A stretch of DNA of 48,584 nucleotides. Source: Actinomycetes bacterium. Its GTDB lineage: Bacteria; Actinomycetota; Acidimicrobiia; Acidimicrobiales; JAJYXR01. The notes under the pieces are model-generated. The model was given only the letters and a program-made list of their open reading frames with translations. It was not told where the DNA came from and made no database searches. The DNA lies in assembly GCA_021801525.1 (NCBI GenBank), contig JAJYXW010000133.1:1-48584 (forward strand). Reading direction: 5' to 3'. Positions 17,822 through 26,281 of this stretch are shown piece after piece. The stretch's first letter is position 1. Each line of letters starts with the position of its first letter. Made by a program: the position numbers and the translations under genes.

Positions 17822-19717
17822 GTGAGCGAGCCCAGAGCTACCAGGGAGGCCGAGGGCGGTGGCGAGGGGATAGGTGTGCGCGGCCTTGCGGCCAGTGCGA
17901 CCAACGGCGCCACAAACGGCGCAGGTGCGAGTGCCGCCAACGGCGCCACAAACGGCGTAGGTGCGAGTGTCACCAACGGCGCAGGCGCGCTGGCAGGTGC
18001 GATGCCTGGCGGGCGGGGGGCGCCGGAAACCTGGGAGCGGCGTTTCCGCGACGTGCTCGAGCTCTCCAGGGACGCGTTCATCGAGACCGACAGCGCGGGG
18101 GTGGTGACAGAGTGGAACCACCAGGCCGAGATGCTTCTCGGCTGGAGTCGTGACGATGCCATCGGGCGTGATATCACCAGCTTCTTGATACCGGAGCGCT
18201 TCGCGAGGCGTTTCGAAAGCGATCTCGCCGAAGCGAGGACGATGCCCCCAGGAGCTGCGCGTGCTTCCGGCGAGCGGCAGCTGGTGCTTCTCCATCGCGA
18301 GGGCCACGAGGTGCGGGTGTCGGGTGTCCCTTACGTCTTCGGCTGCAACGAGAGCTTCAGGCTCGGTGGCTTCGTCCACGACGTCGCAGCGGAGCAAGAG
18401 GCAGAGGAGGCGCTGGCCCACGCGTACCTCCATGACCCGCTCACCGGCCTTCCCAACCGCACTCTTTTCACCTACCGGCTCTCCTACGTGCTCGCAAGGG
18501 GACATGCCGAGCCGGGCACCGTCGCTGTCGCAGTCCTCGACCTGGACCGCTTCAAGGCCATCAATGACGGGCTCGGCCACGAGGTGGGCGACGAGGTTCT
18601 CGTAGCGGTCGCCGAGCGCCTTCGCCAGGCTGACGGCACCGCCGAGGTGATTGCTCGCCTCGGGGGAGACGAGTTCCTGGTCCTCTTCGACGGCGCGGAT
18701 GCGCAGTCCGCTGCAGTCGCCTTCGCCGACAAGGTTGCAGAGGCCTTGCAGATGCCCATCGCGGCCGGAGGCTCCGAGGTCTTCATCAGCGCGAGCATCG
18801 GGATCGCGTCGAGCACGGAGAGCGTTACCGAGGCGACTGCCCTGCTCTCCAACGCGGACGCAGCCATGTACCAGGCCAAGCAGCACGGCGGTGCGAGCAA
18901 CAGGGTGTTCGGCGACGCAATGAGGGTGAAGGTGCTCGACCGTATGACGACCGAGCACTCTCTGCACCGGGCTCTCGAGCGCTGCGAGCTCACCCTCTTC
19001 TACCAGCCGGTGGTGGATATATGCGGGGAGCGAGCGGTCGGGGTCGAGGCGCTGATCCGCTGGCAGCACCCCGAGCAGGGGCTGGTGGCGCCTGATCGCT
19101 TCATCCCGGTCGCCGAGGAGACGGGTCTCATCATCCCGATCGGCACGTGGGTGCTGCACGAGGCATGCCACCAGCTGAAGACCTGGCAGCACCACCGCTG
19201 GGGCGGCAAGGACGGGGCGGTCGAGGTGAACCTCTCGGCTCGCCAGATCGACCATCCCGAGATCGTCGAGACCGTGGAGCGGATCCTGTCCGACACCGGC
19301 CTGGCGCCCGCCAACCTGACTCTCGAGATCACCGAGAGCGCGTTGATGGCAGATGCTGCTTCGGCCCTCGACGTGCTCAGTGCTCTCAAGTCCCTGGGGG
19401 TCACGCTCGCCATCGACGACTTCGGCACCGGCTATTCCTCGCTCAGCTACCTTCAGCGGTTCCCTCTCGACATCCTGAAGGTGGACAAGTCTTTCGTGGA
19501 CGGACTGGGCAGCGGCGAGGGATCGGAGATCGTCGCTGCGGTGATCAACCTCGCGCACACCCTCGGCCTCAGGGTCATAGCCGAGGGGGTGGAGACGGAG
19601 ATCCAGCTCGAGGAGCTGCAGAAGCTCGACTGCGACTTCGCGCAGGGTTACCTCTTCTCGAGGCCCGTTCCAGCTGCCGATCTCGTCACCAACTTCCCCC
19701 TGCGCCTCGGGGCTTGA
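17822..19717 (+). CDS. PAS - GGDEF - EAL c-di-GMP turnover protein
   Basis: This 631-residue protein has an N-terminal low-complexity Ala/Asn/Gly/Thr repeat region (about 20-60), a PAS domain (about 70-200), a GGDEF domain (RLGGDEF intact) and an EAL domain. EAL residues are present: GVEALIRW, NLSARQ, EITES, IDDFGTGYSS, KVDKSFV and AEGVET. Both active sites look complete, so it could make and degrade c-di-GMP. No RxxD I-site precedes GGDEF. There are no membrane segments, so the PAS domain probably senses a cytosolic ligand or redox state. The GTG start at 17822 has a purine-rich GGGAGGGGG stretch somewhat far upstream. Confidence 0.87.
   Translation: MSEPRATREAEGGGEGIGVRGLAASATNGATNGAGASAANGATNGVGASVTNGAGALAGAMPGGRGAPETWERRFRDVLELSRDAFIETDSAGVVTEWNHQAEMLLGWSRDDAIGRDITSFLIPERFARRFESDLAEARTMPPGAARASGERQLVLLHREGHEVRVSGVPYVFGCNESFRLGGFVHDVAAEQEAEEALAHAYLHDPLTGLPNRTLFTYRLSYVLARGHAEPGTVAVAVLDLDRFKAINDGLGHEVGDEVLVAVAERLRQADGTAEVIARLGGDEFLVLFDGADAQSAAVAFADKVAEALQMPIAAGGSEVFISASIGIASSTESVTEATALLSNADAAMYQAKQHGGASNRVFGDAMRVKVLDRMTTEHSLHRALERCELTLFYQPVVDICGERAVGVEALIRWQHPEQGLVAPDRFIPVAEETGLIIPIGTWVLHEACHQLKTWQHHRWGGKDGAVEVNLSARQIDHPEIVETVERILSDTGLAPANLTLEITESALMADAASALDVLSALKSLGVTLAIDDFGTGYSSLSYLQRFPLDILKVDKSFVDGLGSGEGSEIVAAVINLAHTLGLRVIAEGVETEIQLEELQKLDCDFAQGYLFSRPVPAADLVTNFPLRLGA
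17901..17985. repeat. 36-bp tandem repeat in the GGDEF-EAL gene, about 2.3 copies
   Basis: A 36-base unit beginning CCAACGGCGCCACAAACGGC occurs at 17901, again at 17937 with two or three changes, and partially at 17973. It encodes the N-terminal Asn-Gly-Ala-Thr linker. A period that is a multiple of three keeps the frame, so copy number could vary between strains without breaking the gene. Confidence 0.8.
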
Positions 19718-19759
19718 AGGAGGCTGCGCTGGGCAGGCAACTGCTCTAACACTTCCATC

Positions 19760-20758
19760 ATGCAAACTTGGCGAGCGCATAACGCGTGCCGCCTTATGCT
19801 CGTGCTGGTGAGACGGCATCCGATTCGGCTGCTCAGCCCGTTGCTGTGCCTGCGGAGGGTCCGGCTCCTGGGTAGTCGTGGGGGCGCGAGGCGCTTGCTC
19901 GCCGGCCCGGCAGGTGGATCCCGTAAGGTCATCGTGGCACCTCCGGCACTTGCCGCCATCGCGGCGCTCGTCATCGGGGCCGCATTCGCGACAGTGCCGA
20001 CAGGGTTCTTGGGCGCGCCCCCGGCGCCTTCCCCCGACAGCGTCCCGGCATCGCAGGCCCCGGGGGCGGCTCTGAAGGCTCTGGGTGATCTCCCGCCGAT
20101 GCTCGGGTCTGCCTCTCTCCCGCATGTCAACTTGGTGGGTTACTCCTTCGCTCTCGGCAGCAGGAAATCCTCACGGCTTGGCGCGTCCCGCAGCGCGCTC
20201 GAGCGTGTCCTCGGTGCCGTCCACTCCCGCCTAGAGCTGCTAGGGGCTCAGGTATCATCGGCCGGCGAACTAACCAGTGCAGAGCGAGCGGCGCTGATGG
20301 TGCCCGTGAGCGGTGCGCTCGGAGCGGTTGCCGGCTTCGACGAGCGGGCCACTGCCGCATCCAGCCCCACCGAGCTCTCGCTGGTGGCCGCGAGCGCTCG
20401 TGCTTTCGGGTTCGCACGGGTGGTGCCTCAGGTGCTGCTGGCACGCGCAGCCTACGAGGCGGGAAACATCGAGGCGCAGCTCCAGCAGGTGGAGACTCTC
20501 GCCGAGCGAGCCGTGCAGCGTTCGGGCCGCTCCGCGCTCCCGGCGCTCCGCCTGGCCGAAGCTGGACTCGCGAGCCAGGTGGCATCTGCGGATGGAGCGA
20601 CGGCCGGTGTCGCGAGCTCGCTACTGGCGGCCTCGCCTGCCGGGCATCCGCCAGCGAAGACGTCCTTGCTAGCTGCTCGGAACGAGCTCCTTGCCACGCG
20701 TGCCGCCTTGCGCGAGGCACGCCACTACCTGGAGAAGATTGTCTACGGTCTTCGCTGA
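19760..20758 (+). CDS. hypothetical membrane-anchored alanine-rich protein
   Basis: I do not recognise the family of this 332-residue protein. A basic N-terminus is followed by one clear hydrophobic segment (APPALAAIAALVIGAAFATV, about residues 60-80), a Pro/Ala-rich linker and a long Ala/Leu-rich helical domain ending in HYLEKIVYGLR. It would sit in the membrane with an external helical domain. The true start may be inside (for example GTG at about 19934), because the first 55 residues are Arg-rich and unusual. It follows the GGDEF-EAL gene by 42 bases and could be co-transcribed. Confidence 0.55.
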   Translation: MQTWRAHNACRLMLVLVRRHPIRLLSPLLCLRRVRLLGSRGGARRLLAGPAGGSRKVIVAPPALAAIAALVIGAAFATVPTGFLGAPPAPSPDSVPASQAPGAALKALGDLPPMLGSASLPHVNLVGYSFALGSRKSSRLGASRSALERVLGAVHSRLELLGAQVSSAGELTSAERAALMVPVSGALGAVAGFDERATAASSPTELSLVAASARAFGFARVVPQVLLARAAYEAGNIEAQLQQVETLAERAVQRSGRSALPALRLAEAGLASQVASADGATAGVASSLLAASPAGHPPAKTSLLAARNELLATRAALREARHYLEKIVYGLR

Positions 20759-20769
20759 CGCTGAGCCTC

Positions 20770-21828
20770 TTACGCAGACGGGCTCGTCCAGCCGGCCGGG
20801 AGAGCCACTTCCATACGCTCGGCCCAGGCGGCTATCGCCGAAGCAGTCGGGCCTGCTATCTGAAGTGCCTCCGACGGATTCACGTCGTCGGGGTGCACAC
20901 GGTTCCTCCCCGGCACCCGCCCACCTGCCGCCTCGACGCCATCGCGGAGCTCGGCCAGCCTCGCCGGCGCCCCCCCGGTTGCGTCGAGCGTCTCGACGTC
21001 GATAGCGACGATCAGGTGGGAAAGCCCCTGTTTCCTCCCTGCCGCAGCGTGCGCCAGCGGGTCTGCCACCTCGGTCGATAGTTTGGGCCCGACCATCCCG
21101 CCGGTCAGGGCCTCGAGGAGGAGAGCCAGGGCGAAACCCTTTGCCCCGCCTGCCGGTGCGACCATGCCTGCGAGTGCAGCATCCGGGTCTGTCGTGGGTC
21201 GCCCCCCGGCGTCGAGCGCCCAGCCTTCCTCGAGCAGCTTGCCGCTTGCAGCGTGCTCGGCGATCTTCCCCCTCGTGACGGCGCTCAAGGCCAGGTCCAC
21301 CACCACCGGGCGTTCTCCTGCAGGGAAGGCAGCGGCGATAGGGCTGGTGGAGACGAGCGGTCTGTTCCCTCCCCAGGGGGCAATCGCTGCGGGTCCGTTC
21401 GACGCGACGAGGCCAACGAGCCCGGCTCCGGCGAGCCGCATGGCGTAGAGGCCGAGGGAGCCGCAATGCCCGGAGTCGGCGACGCTGACTGCCGCGATGC
21501 CGTGCGTGCGGGCGCGCTCGGCGGCAATGCCTGCCGCTTCCCAAGCCTGCCAGTGGCCGAGCCCGGCCTCGCCATCTAGGGCCACTGTTGCTCCGCCGTC
21601 TCGTACCGTCCGGAGATCGGCAGCAGGGTTGGAGCCTCCCTCGACGAGTCGCTCGAGGTAGTAGGGCAGGCGGAGGAGCCCGTGCGAGCGCAGTCCCCAG
21701 AGCTCGGTGACCGCCAGGAGCCATGCGCTGCGATGTGCTCGTTCGCCGGGGACTCCTGTCGCGCCGAGCAGCTTTGCGCCGAGCGAGGCTGCTTCCCCGA
21801 CGGTTGTGCTCACGGGAGCGTTATCCAT
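20770..21828 (-). CDS. Ldh2-type malate/L-lactate/(R)-sulfolactate dehydrogenase family
   Basis: This 352-residue protein has Ldh2-family features: SHGLLRLPYY, the catalytic His in SGHCGSLGLYA, APWGGNRP, VVDLALS..RGKI, GWALDAGGRPTTDP and a GGAKGFAL segment. The family reduces 2-oxo acids such as oxaloacetate or sulfopyruvate with NAD(P)H and includes ComC, the (R)-sulfolactate dehydrogenase. The usual GTNP before the nucleotide region reads STSP here. It is the last gene of the minus-strand operon that starts with the fumarase-like genes. Given the SuyAB-like lyase in the same predicted regulon, ComC activity is my favoured reading, with malate dehydrogenase as the alternative. Confidence 0.82.
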   Translation of the reverse strand: MDNAPVSTTVGEAASLGAKLLGATGVPGERAHRSAWLLAVTELWGLRSHGLLRLPYYLERLVEGGSNPAADLRTVRDGGATVALDGEAGLGHWQAWEAAGIAAERARTHGIAAVSVADSGHCGSLGLYAMRLAGAGLVGLVASNGPAAIAPWGGNRPLVSTSPIAAAFPAGERPVVVDLALSAVTRGKIAEHAASGKLLEEGWALDAGGRPTTDPDAALAGMVAPAGGAKGFALALLLEALTGGMVGPKLSTEVADPLAHAAAGRKQGLSHLIVAIDVETLDATGGAPARLAELRDGVEAAGGRVPGRNRVHPDDVNPSEALQIAGPTASAIAAWAERMEVALPAGWTSPSA

Positions 21829-21843
21829 GCCTGGCGCTCCTTC

Positions 21844-22311
21844 CTAGTGGACCGGGTTCGCGATCACGGTGGCGACTATCGCGTACCACCCGAGCCCGCA
21901 CAACGCAGAGCAGAGCGTGTAGACGAAGCCGAGCCACGCTTTCCTCGCCCATCTCGTACGCGCGTAGTCCCTGACGACCGCCGTGGTGCCTATAGCTCCG
22001 TGCAGGAGCGCTGCGGTGAGCATGGTCCCGTCCCAGGTCACCCACAAGGCGCTGCTCCAACGGCGCGCCACGAAGCTCGCCCCCGTGCGGGACACGTCGG
22101 TGAGCAGGTGGACGAACAGGAGATGTCCGAGGACGAGGACGGAGAGCAGAAGCCCCGTTCCCCGCATGGCGACCCAGAGAGCTGCCGACGCGTGATAGCC
22201 CCCGGACCTGCCGGGCACGGCCTCGCCGGGCGGTTGCGTGCCGGCCGCGTACGAAGCCATGCCTGCTCCGCCCCGTGTCGCCTGCGCAGCTGTGCTCTGG
22301 TCGGCGCTCAT
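21844..22311 (-). CDS. sdhD: SDH/fumarate reductase-like membrane anchor subunit D
   Basis: This 155-residue protein has three hydrophobic segments. It carries a conserved His-rich pair (VLVLGHLLFVHLLTDV) and LLHGAIG, which could ligate haem b or shape the quinone site. ATG 22311 overlaps the subunit C stop by 4 bases (ATGA), and the gene ends 15 bases before the Ldh2 gene. It would anchor the flavoprotein/iron-sulfur pair to the membrane and pass electrons to quinone. Confidence 0.8.
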   Translation of the reverse strand: MSADQSTAAQATRGGAGMASYAAGTQPPGEAVPGRSGGYHASAALWVAMRGTGLLLSVLVLGHLLFVHLLTDVSRTGASFVARRWSSALWVTWDGTMLTAALLHGAIGTTAVVRDYARTRWARKAWLGFVYTLCSALCGLGWYAIVATVIANPVH

Positions 22312-22871
22312 AGGACTGGTGCGAGGATCAGCACGCTCGAGACGATGCCGGCCACCACACTCAGCACCGTCACGGGTACGAGGGCGATGCGCGAGGCTCG
22401 CGCGCTCAGGTTCCACCCGTCCACAGCGAGGATGCGCAGGCCGTTCAGTGCGTGGAACAGCACCGCGAACACGAGGCCGCATTCGAGCACCCGCAGCTCT
22501 GGCGTGGCGTAGAGGGAGTGGACACGGTCGTAGAGCCGGGTGGAGAACGCGAACAGGCTCACGTCGACTATATGGAGGGTGAGGAACCCGAGTACCCCTA
22601 CCCCGGTGATGCGGTGGAGGTAAAAGGCCCACCTGGTCGCGTAGGCCGGGTCCCCAGGTCGCAGCTCCAGGGCGCGAAGCGTGTTGGCGACTCCCCAGAG
22701 CCTCACGGGCCGCCCAGAACCCCCGGGCCGCCCAGAACCCCCAGGCCGCCCAGAACCCCCAGAACCTTCAGAACGGCGCAGCCCGCTCATAACGACCAGC
22801 ACGCAGAAGGCTCCGAGCGCGACGACGAGCAGTGACAGGGCGCTCAAGAAAAGGGTGTCGGGGAGGCTCAT
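22308..22871 (-). CDS. sdhC: SDH/fumarate reductase-like cytochrome b subunit C
   Basis: This 187-residue protein has an N-terminal hydrophobic segment, a Gly/Ser/Arg/Pro repeat linker (about 35-55), then WAFYLHRITGVGVLGFLTLHI and FHALNGLRILAVDGW. These are the usual SdhC haem/quinone signatures with their histidines. ATG 22871 overlaps the sdhA stop by 4 bases. The first segment plus repeat linker looks like an addition to the normal subunit, which usually starts near the HR-x-TG helix. Confidence 0.82.
   Translation of the reverse strand: MSLPDTLFLSALSLLVVALGAFCVLVVMSGLRRSEGSGGSGRPGGSGRPGGSGRPVRLWGVANTLRALELRPGDPAYATRWAFYLHRITGVGVLGFLTLHIVDVSLFAFSTRLYDRVHSLYATPELRVLECGLVFAVLFHALNGLRILAVDGWNLSARASRIALVPVTVLSVVAGIVSSVLILAPVL
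22708..22765. repeat. 18-bp tandem repeat in sdhC, about 3 copies
   Basis: The unit GGGCCGCCCAGAACCCCC (plus-strand reading) is repeated head to tail with minor changes. It encodes the GSGRPG linker of subunit C on the minus strand. The in-frame period would allow length variation without loss of the gene. Confidence 0.8.
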
Positions 22872-24679
22872 GGAGATGTTCTCGCCTGCCCGCCCGAATC
22901 GCCCGAATCGCCCGTAGCATCGTGACCTGGCGGAGCGAGACGCGACAGCTCCACCGGTACCGTGCGGATCTGAGGCCGCCCGCCCTCGCCGGCGCGCACG
23001 CGGACGCTCCTGAGCCAGCGGGCGTTGTCGGTCTCGGGGAAGTCCGACCGGTAATGGGCGCCGCGGGACTCCTCGCGTTCGAGTGCCGAGGCGACGAGGC
23101 AGCGAGCGGCTGTCACCTGGTTCTCCAGGTCGATTGCTTCCTGCCAAGTGGGGTTGAGCTGCGGGGGTCCCGGAGCGCGGGTCCTGGTGCATCGCTCGGA
23201 GAGATCCTCCAGGGCGTCGAGCGCCTCGACGAGGTTGGCCCGGTCGCGCACCACCCCGGCGCGACGCCACATGAGCTCCTTCAGCTCCTTGCTCAGGGCC
23301 ATGGGGTGCTCTCCTTCGTCGGCGCCAAGTGCGCGGAAAGCCTTGGCGAAGAACCCTCTGGCGGCAGCGATGGACGGGCGGCCCTTCGTCGAAGCACCCC
23401 TCGAAGCACCCTTCGAAGTGCCTGTCGAAATACCGGAGAGCATCTCGGACGCCGTGTCGCCTGCGCGGGCTCCGAACACCGTGGACTCCGCCACGCCGTT
23501 GCCGCCGAGCCTGTTGGCTCCATGCATGCCGCCGGAGTCCTCGCCTGCCACCAGCAGGCCCGGCAACTCGGTGCGGCAGTCGACGTCGGTCACCACACCG
23601 CCCATCTGGAAGTGCGCCACCGGGGAGACCTCGACCGGGCCCGTCGAGAGGTCCTGGCCGAGTTGGCGGGTGCGGTCGACCATCCCCGGGAACCTCCGCC
23701 GCACCTCCTCGGTGCCGAGCACCGACGCTATGTCAATGAGCACGCCGCCGGCCGGTGTGCCCCTGCCCGCTGCGATCTCGGTGTAGCTGGCCCGCGACAC
23801 CACGTCGCGCGTGGAGCGCTCCATTCGCTCGGGGTCATAGCGCACCATGAAGCGCTCTCCCAGGGCGTTCACCAGGAGCGCCCCGGCACCGCGCAGGCCC
23901 TCCTCCAGCAATGCCCCGGTGAGGCGCGAGTCTCCGGCGAGCAGGCCCGTGGGATGGAACTGGAGCATCTCCATATCCCTGAGCTCGAGCCCGGCCCTGT
24001 AGCACATGGCGATCCCGTCGCCGGTCTTCTCCCGTGCAGGCGTCGCGAGGCTGTACATGGTCGCCGCGCCGCCGGTTGCCATGACCACCACCTTCGCACC
24101 GATGAGCAGGGGGCGGCCAGAGCGTATGTCGAGCGCAGCGATGCCGGACACCTCGCCCTCCTCCACTACGAGGTCGAGAGCGCGGACATCCTCGAGCTCG
24201 CGGACGCCGATGCGGAACATCTGATCGCGGAGCCTTCCCATGATCTCGAGCCCGGTGAGGTCGCCTCGGTGCACCGTGCGGTCGAATGTCTGGCCGGCAA
24301 AGGCCTTCTGGTGTATCCGCCCATCCGGCGTGCGGTCGAAGAAGCATCCCACTCGAGTCTCGAGCTCGACGATCACCTTCGGCGCGTCGTTCACGAGCGC
24401 CCAGGCAAGGTCCTGGTCGTTCAGCCAGTACCCGCCCGCGAGGGTGTCGGCGAAATGCCCCTCGATCGAGTCGCTCGGGTCGAGCACGGCGTTGAAGCCA
24501 CCTTGGACCATGCGCGTGCAGCCCGACTTGCCGACGATCCCCTTGCTCACCACCGTCACGTCCGAGCCGGGCGTCCGCTCGGCCAGGTGCAAGGCGCACA
24601 TGAGCCCGGCGCCGCCGCTCCCGACGATGGCGACGTCGGTCTGTATCGTCTCGGGGCCCGGGAGGTCGCTCGGCTTCAT
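22868..24679 (-). CDS. sdhA: SDH/fumarate reductase-like flavoprotein subunit A, non-canonical FAD site
   Basis: This 603-residue flavoprotein has the FAD dinucleotide motif (VAIVGSGGAGL) and the dicarboxylate-site residues of the family: H242 in FHPTG, E260 and R263 in EEGLRG, R291 in RDVVSRA, H356 in VAHFQMGG and R390 in HGANRLGGN. The histidine that normally binds FAD covalently (in SHT) is replaced by C54 in SGCTRMVQGG, so FAD is probably bound non-covalently. RGEGG reads RGAGA. A diacid-type substrate fits, but the altered flavin site and the neighbouring genes leave open an analogue such as 3-sulfopropionate. ATG 24679 is used; the gene overlaps sdhC by 4 bases. Confidence 0.87.
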   Translation of the reverse strand: MKPSDLPGPETIQTDVAIVGSGGAGLMCALHLAERTPGSDVTVVSKGIVGKSGCTRMVQGGFNAVLDPSDSIEGHFADTLAGGYWLNDQDLAWALVNDAPKVIVELETRVGCFFDRTPDGRIHQKAFAGQTFDRTVHRGDLTGLEIMGRLRDQMFRIGVRELEDVRALDLVVEEGEVSGIAALDIRSGRPLLIGAKVVVMATGGAATMYSLATPAREKTGDGIAMCYRAGLELRDMEMLQFHPTGLLAGDSRLTGALLEEGLRGAGALLVNALGERFMVRYDPERMERSTRDVVSRASYTEIAAGRGTPAGGVLIDIASVLGTEEVRRRFPGMVDRTRQLGQDLSTGPVEVSPVAHFQMGGVVTDVDCRTELPGLLVAGEDSGGMHGANRLGGNGVAESTVFGARAGDTASEMLSGISTGTSKGASRGASTKGRPSIAAARGFFAKAFRALGADEGEHPMALSKELKELMWRRAGVVRDRANLVEALDALEDLSERCTRTRAPGPPQLNPTWQEAIDLENQVTAARCLVASALEREESRGAHYRSDFPETDNARWLRSVRVRAGEGGRPQIRTVPVELSRLAPPGHDATGDSGDSGGQARTSP

Positions 24680-24689
24680 GCTCTCGGGC

Positions 24690-24790
24690 CGTTCGTGCTC
24701 TCGGGCCGGCCGTGTTCCCCAGGCCGTTCGTGTTCCCCAGGCCGGCCGTGTTCCCCAGGCCGTTCGTGTTCCCCGAGCCGTTCATGCTCT
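24690..24790. repeat. 18-bp (36-bp higher-order) tandem repeat between sdhB and sdhA
   Basis: The spacer between the iron-sulfur and flavoprotein genes consists largely of alternating units with GTTCCCCAGGCCGTTCGT and a GGCCGGCC variant, about five copies. It is open in some frames but lies outside the two predicted genes. It lengthens an otherwise tight operon spacer to about 140 bases. Confidence 0.75.
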
Positions 24791-24818
24791 CGGGCCGTAC
24801 TCGGTCCAGCGGTTGTGC

Positions 24819-25613
24819 TCACGTCGCACCTGCCGCAGGCGGCCCAGTGACGCGCCAGCGCCGCAGCCTCCTGATTGCGTCGAACGGGTCTATTCGCTTA
24901 GGGCAGCAAGCGCTGCATGCTCCGATGTAGTGGCAGCGGTCTATGCCGTCGAGACGACCGATGCGCGCCAGGCGTTCGGTCCTCATCGTGTCCCTGCTGT
25001 CCGCGATCAGGACCATCGCACGATTGAGCGCTGCAGGTCCAAGGAAGTCGCGCCCCTCGTCGGAGACAGAGCACGAGGAGTAGCAGATTCCGCAGGTGAT
25101 GCAGTCGAGTGCCGGGTCTATCGTCCTGCGCTCGGGGGAGTCCGGGCGGACGACAGCCGGGGCCGACACGGCTGCGTCGGGCACCGGATAAGGCGTCACT
25201 GCGGCCCACCTGGCGAAGAACGGCGCCGGGTCCACGACGAGATCCCGCAGCACCGGAAGGCCGGCGAGGGGCGCCAGGCGCAGCTCCTTTGCACCGCTTG
25301 GCACCGAGGACTGGCAGGCGAGCACCGACGTGCCGTTGGCTCTGAGCGCGCAGGTCCCGCACATCGCCACTCTGCAGGAGTAGCGGAACGCGAGGGAGGG
25401 GTCGTGGTCACGCTGTATGGCCACGAGCACGTCGAGCACCTTCATTCCTGGGTGGCTCTCCACTACGAAGCGGTCGTCCTTGCCGCTCTCCGACCTTCGC
25501 ACGAGCACTTCGAGCGATCCGACGGCTCGAGCCCCGACCGGGCGCGTCCGCGAGCGCACGGAGATCCGGTGAAGGATACGCGAGGGCCTGCCTCTGGCAG
25601 TGCTCCGAGCCAC
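24819..25613 (-). CDS. sdhB: SDH/fumarate reductase-like iron-sulfur subunit B
   Basis: This protein of about 264 residues has a [2Fe-2S] ferredoxin-like cluster (CRVAMCGTC followed by a further Cys in VLACQ) and the bacterial-type [4Fe-4S] and [3Fe-4S] motifs (CITCGICYSSC, CHYIGACSACCPKRIDP). All expected ligands are present. GTG 25613 lies 5 bases after the stop of the beta-subunit gene; a slightly later GTG is possible. The order B-A-C-D, with B first, differs from the common C-D-A-B order of housekeeping complex II. Confidence 0.84.
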   Translation of the reverse strand: MARSTARGRPSRILHRISVRSRTRPVGARAVGSLEVLVRRSESGKDDRFVVESHPGMKVLDVLVAIQRDHDPSLAFRYSCRVAMCGTCALRANGTSVLACQSSVPSGAKELRLAPLAGLPVLRDLVVDPAPFFARWAAVTPYPVPDAAVSAPAVVRPDSPERRTIDPALDCITCGICYSSCSVSDEGRDFLGPAALNRAMVLIADSRDTMRTERLARIGRLDGIDRCHYIGACSACCPKRIDPFDAIRRLRRWRVTGPPAAGAT

Positions 25614-25618
25614 GTCTC

Positions 25619-26281
25619 TCAGATGCCGAGGATCTGCTCGGCCTTGGCCCGGCGCTCTTCGGTCCTGCGCGCCACCTCTTCGTACGCGGAGGCGCCGGTC
25701 GAGTCCATCGTCACGAAGAGCGGCCCGAAGTTGCTCACACGCAGCTTCCACAGGCACTCGGGCAGGAGGTCCTCGAAATAGGTCTCCTCTATGGCATCCA
25801 CCTGTTGTGTCTCGGGGCTCGCGGCCCCACCGACAATGGACAGGTAGACCGCCCCCGCCGCTTGGAGCGACTCGCCCGAAGTTCGGCTCAGGCCCCCCTT
25901 GCCAACTATGGCCCTGGCGCCCAGCTGCTCCACGCAGCCCCGGGTGAAGCGATCCATGCGCATCGAAGTGGTCGTGCCTACAGAGACCGGGTCGTAATGC
26001 CCGTCCTCGCCCTTGCGGATGCTCGGCGCGCTGTGAAGCAGGATGGCTCCGGTGAGGTCCACCGGTGGCGCCTTTCCTTCGTCGAAGATCCGGATGAGTG
26101 TGGCGTCGCGCAGCGCCCAGATGACGCCGTCGACCCTCAGCACCTCCCCGACCCTGAGCGCACTTGAGGTCACGCTGTCGAGCGGTCCGGTTATGCGGCG
26201 GACAGGCGCTTCGATAGAGGCTCCCTCGGAAGCTGGGCCATCGGAAGCTGGGCCTTCGGAAGCTGGGCCCTCAGAAGCCAT
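25619..26281 (-). CDS. class I fumarase / tartrate dehydratase-like beta subunit
   Basis: This 220-residue protein resembles TtdB and the C-terminal half of class I fumarases (SVGxTTSMRMD at about 100-110, IVGKGG with K128, GGAAS). Two pocket positions differ from the family pattern: the His of RDxxH is Leu (RDATL, residue 62), and GPTTS reads GTTTS. The first 22 residues are an Ala-Ser-Glu-Gly-Pro repeat. ATG 26281 overlaps the end of the alpha gene by 11 bases. With the alpha subunit it should hydrate or dehydrate a small hydroxy-diacid or an analogue such as sulfolactate/sulfoacrylate. Confidence 0.85.
   Translation of the reverse strand: MASEGPASEGPASDGPASEGASIEAPVRRITGPLDSVTSSALRVGEVLRVDGVIWALRDATLIRIFDEGKAPPVDLTGAILLHSAPSIRKGEDGHYDPVSVGTTTSMRMDRFTRGCVEQLGARAIVGKGGLSRTSGESLQAAGAVYLSIVGGAASPETQQVDAIEETYFEDLLPECLWKLRVSNFGPLFVTMDSTGASAYEEVARRTEERRAKAEQILGI
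26226..26279. repeat. 15-bp tandem repeat at the start of the beta-subunit gene, about 3.5 copies
   Basis: The unit TCGGAAGCTGGGCCN is repeated head to tail. On the minus strand it encodes the Ala-Ser-Glu-Gly-Pro N-terminal repeat. It sits directly at the translational junction of the alpha and beta genes. Confidence 0.8.

Noticed and set aside
16328-20125. A 1265-codon minus-strand open frame
   Set aside because: Only its last 350 codons show a protein family (MBL fold). The rest is antisense to the PAS-GGDEF-EAL gene and has no recognisable sequence, a common artefact in high-GC DNA.
22832-24850. A 672-codon plus-strand open frame
   Set aside because: It is antisense to the flavoprotein gene and shows no domain.
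20770-25613. Reading the SDH/fumarase/Ldh2 operon simply as the housekeeping TCA segment
   Set aside because: Not excluded, but the shared operator with suyAB, the B-A-C-D order, the Cys at the FAD site and the altered hydratase pocket make a dedicated catabolic role more likely.
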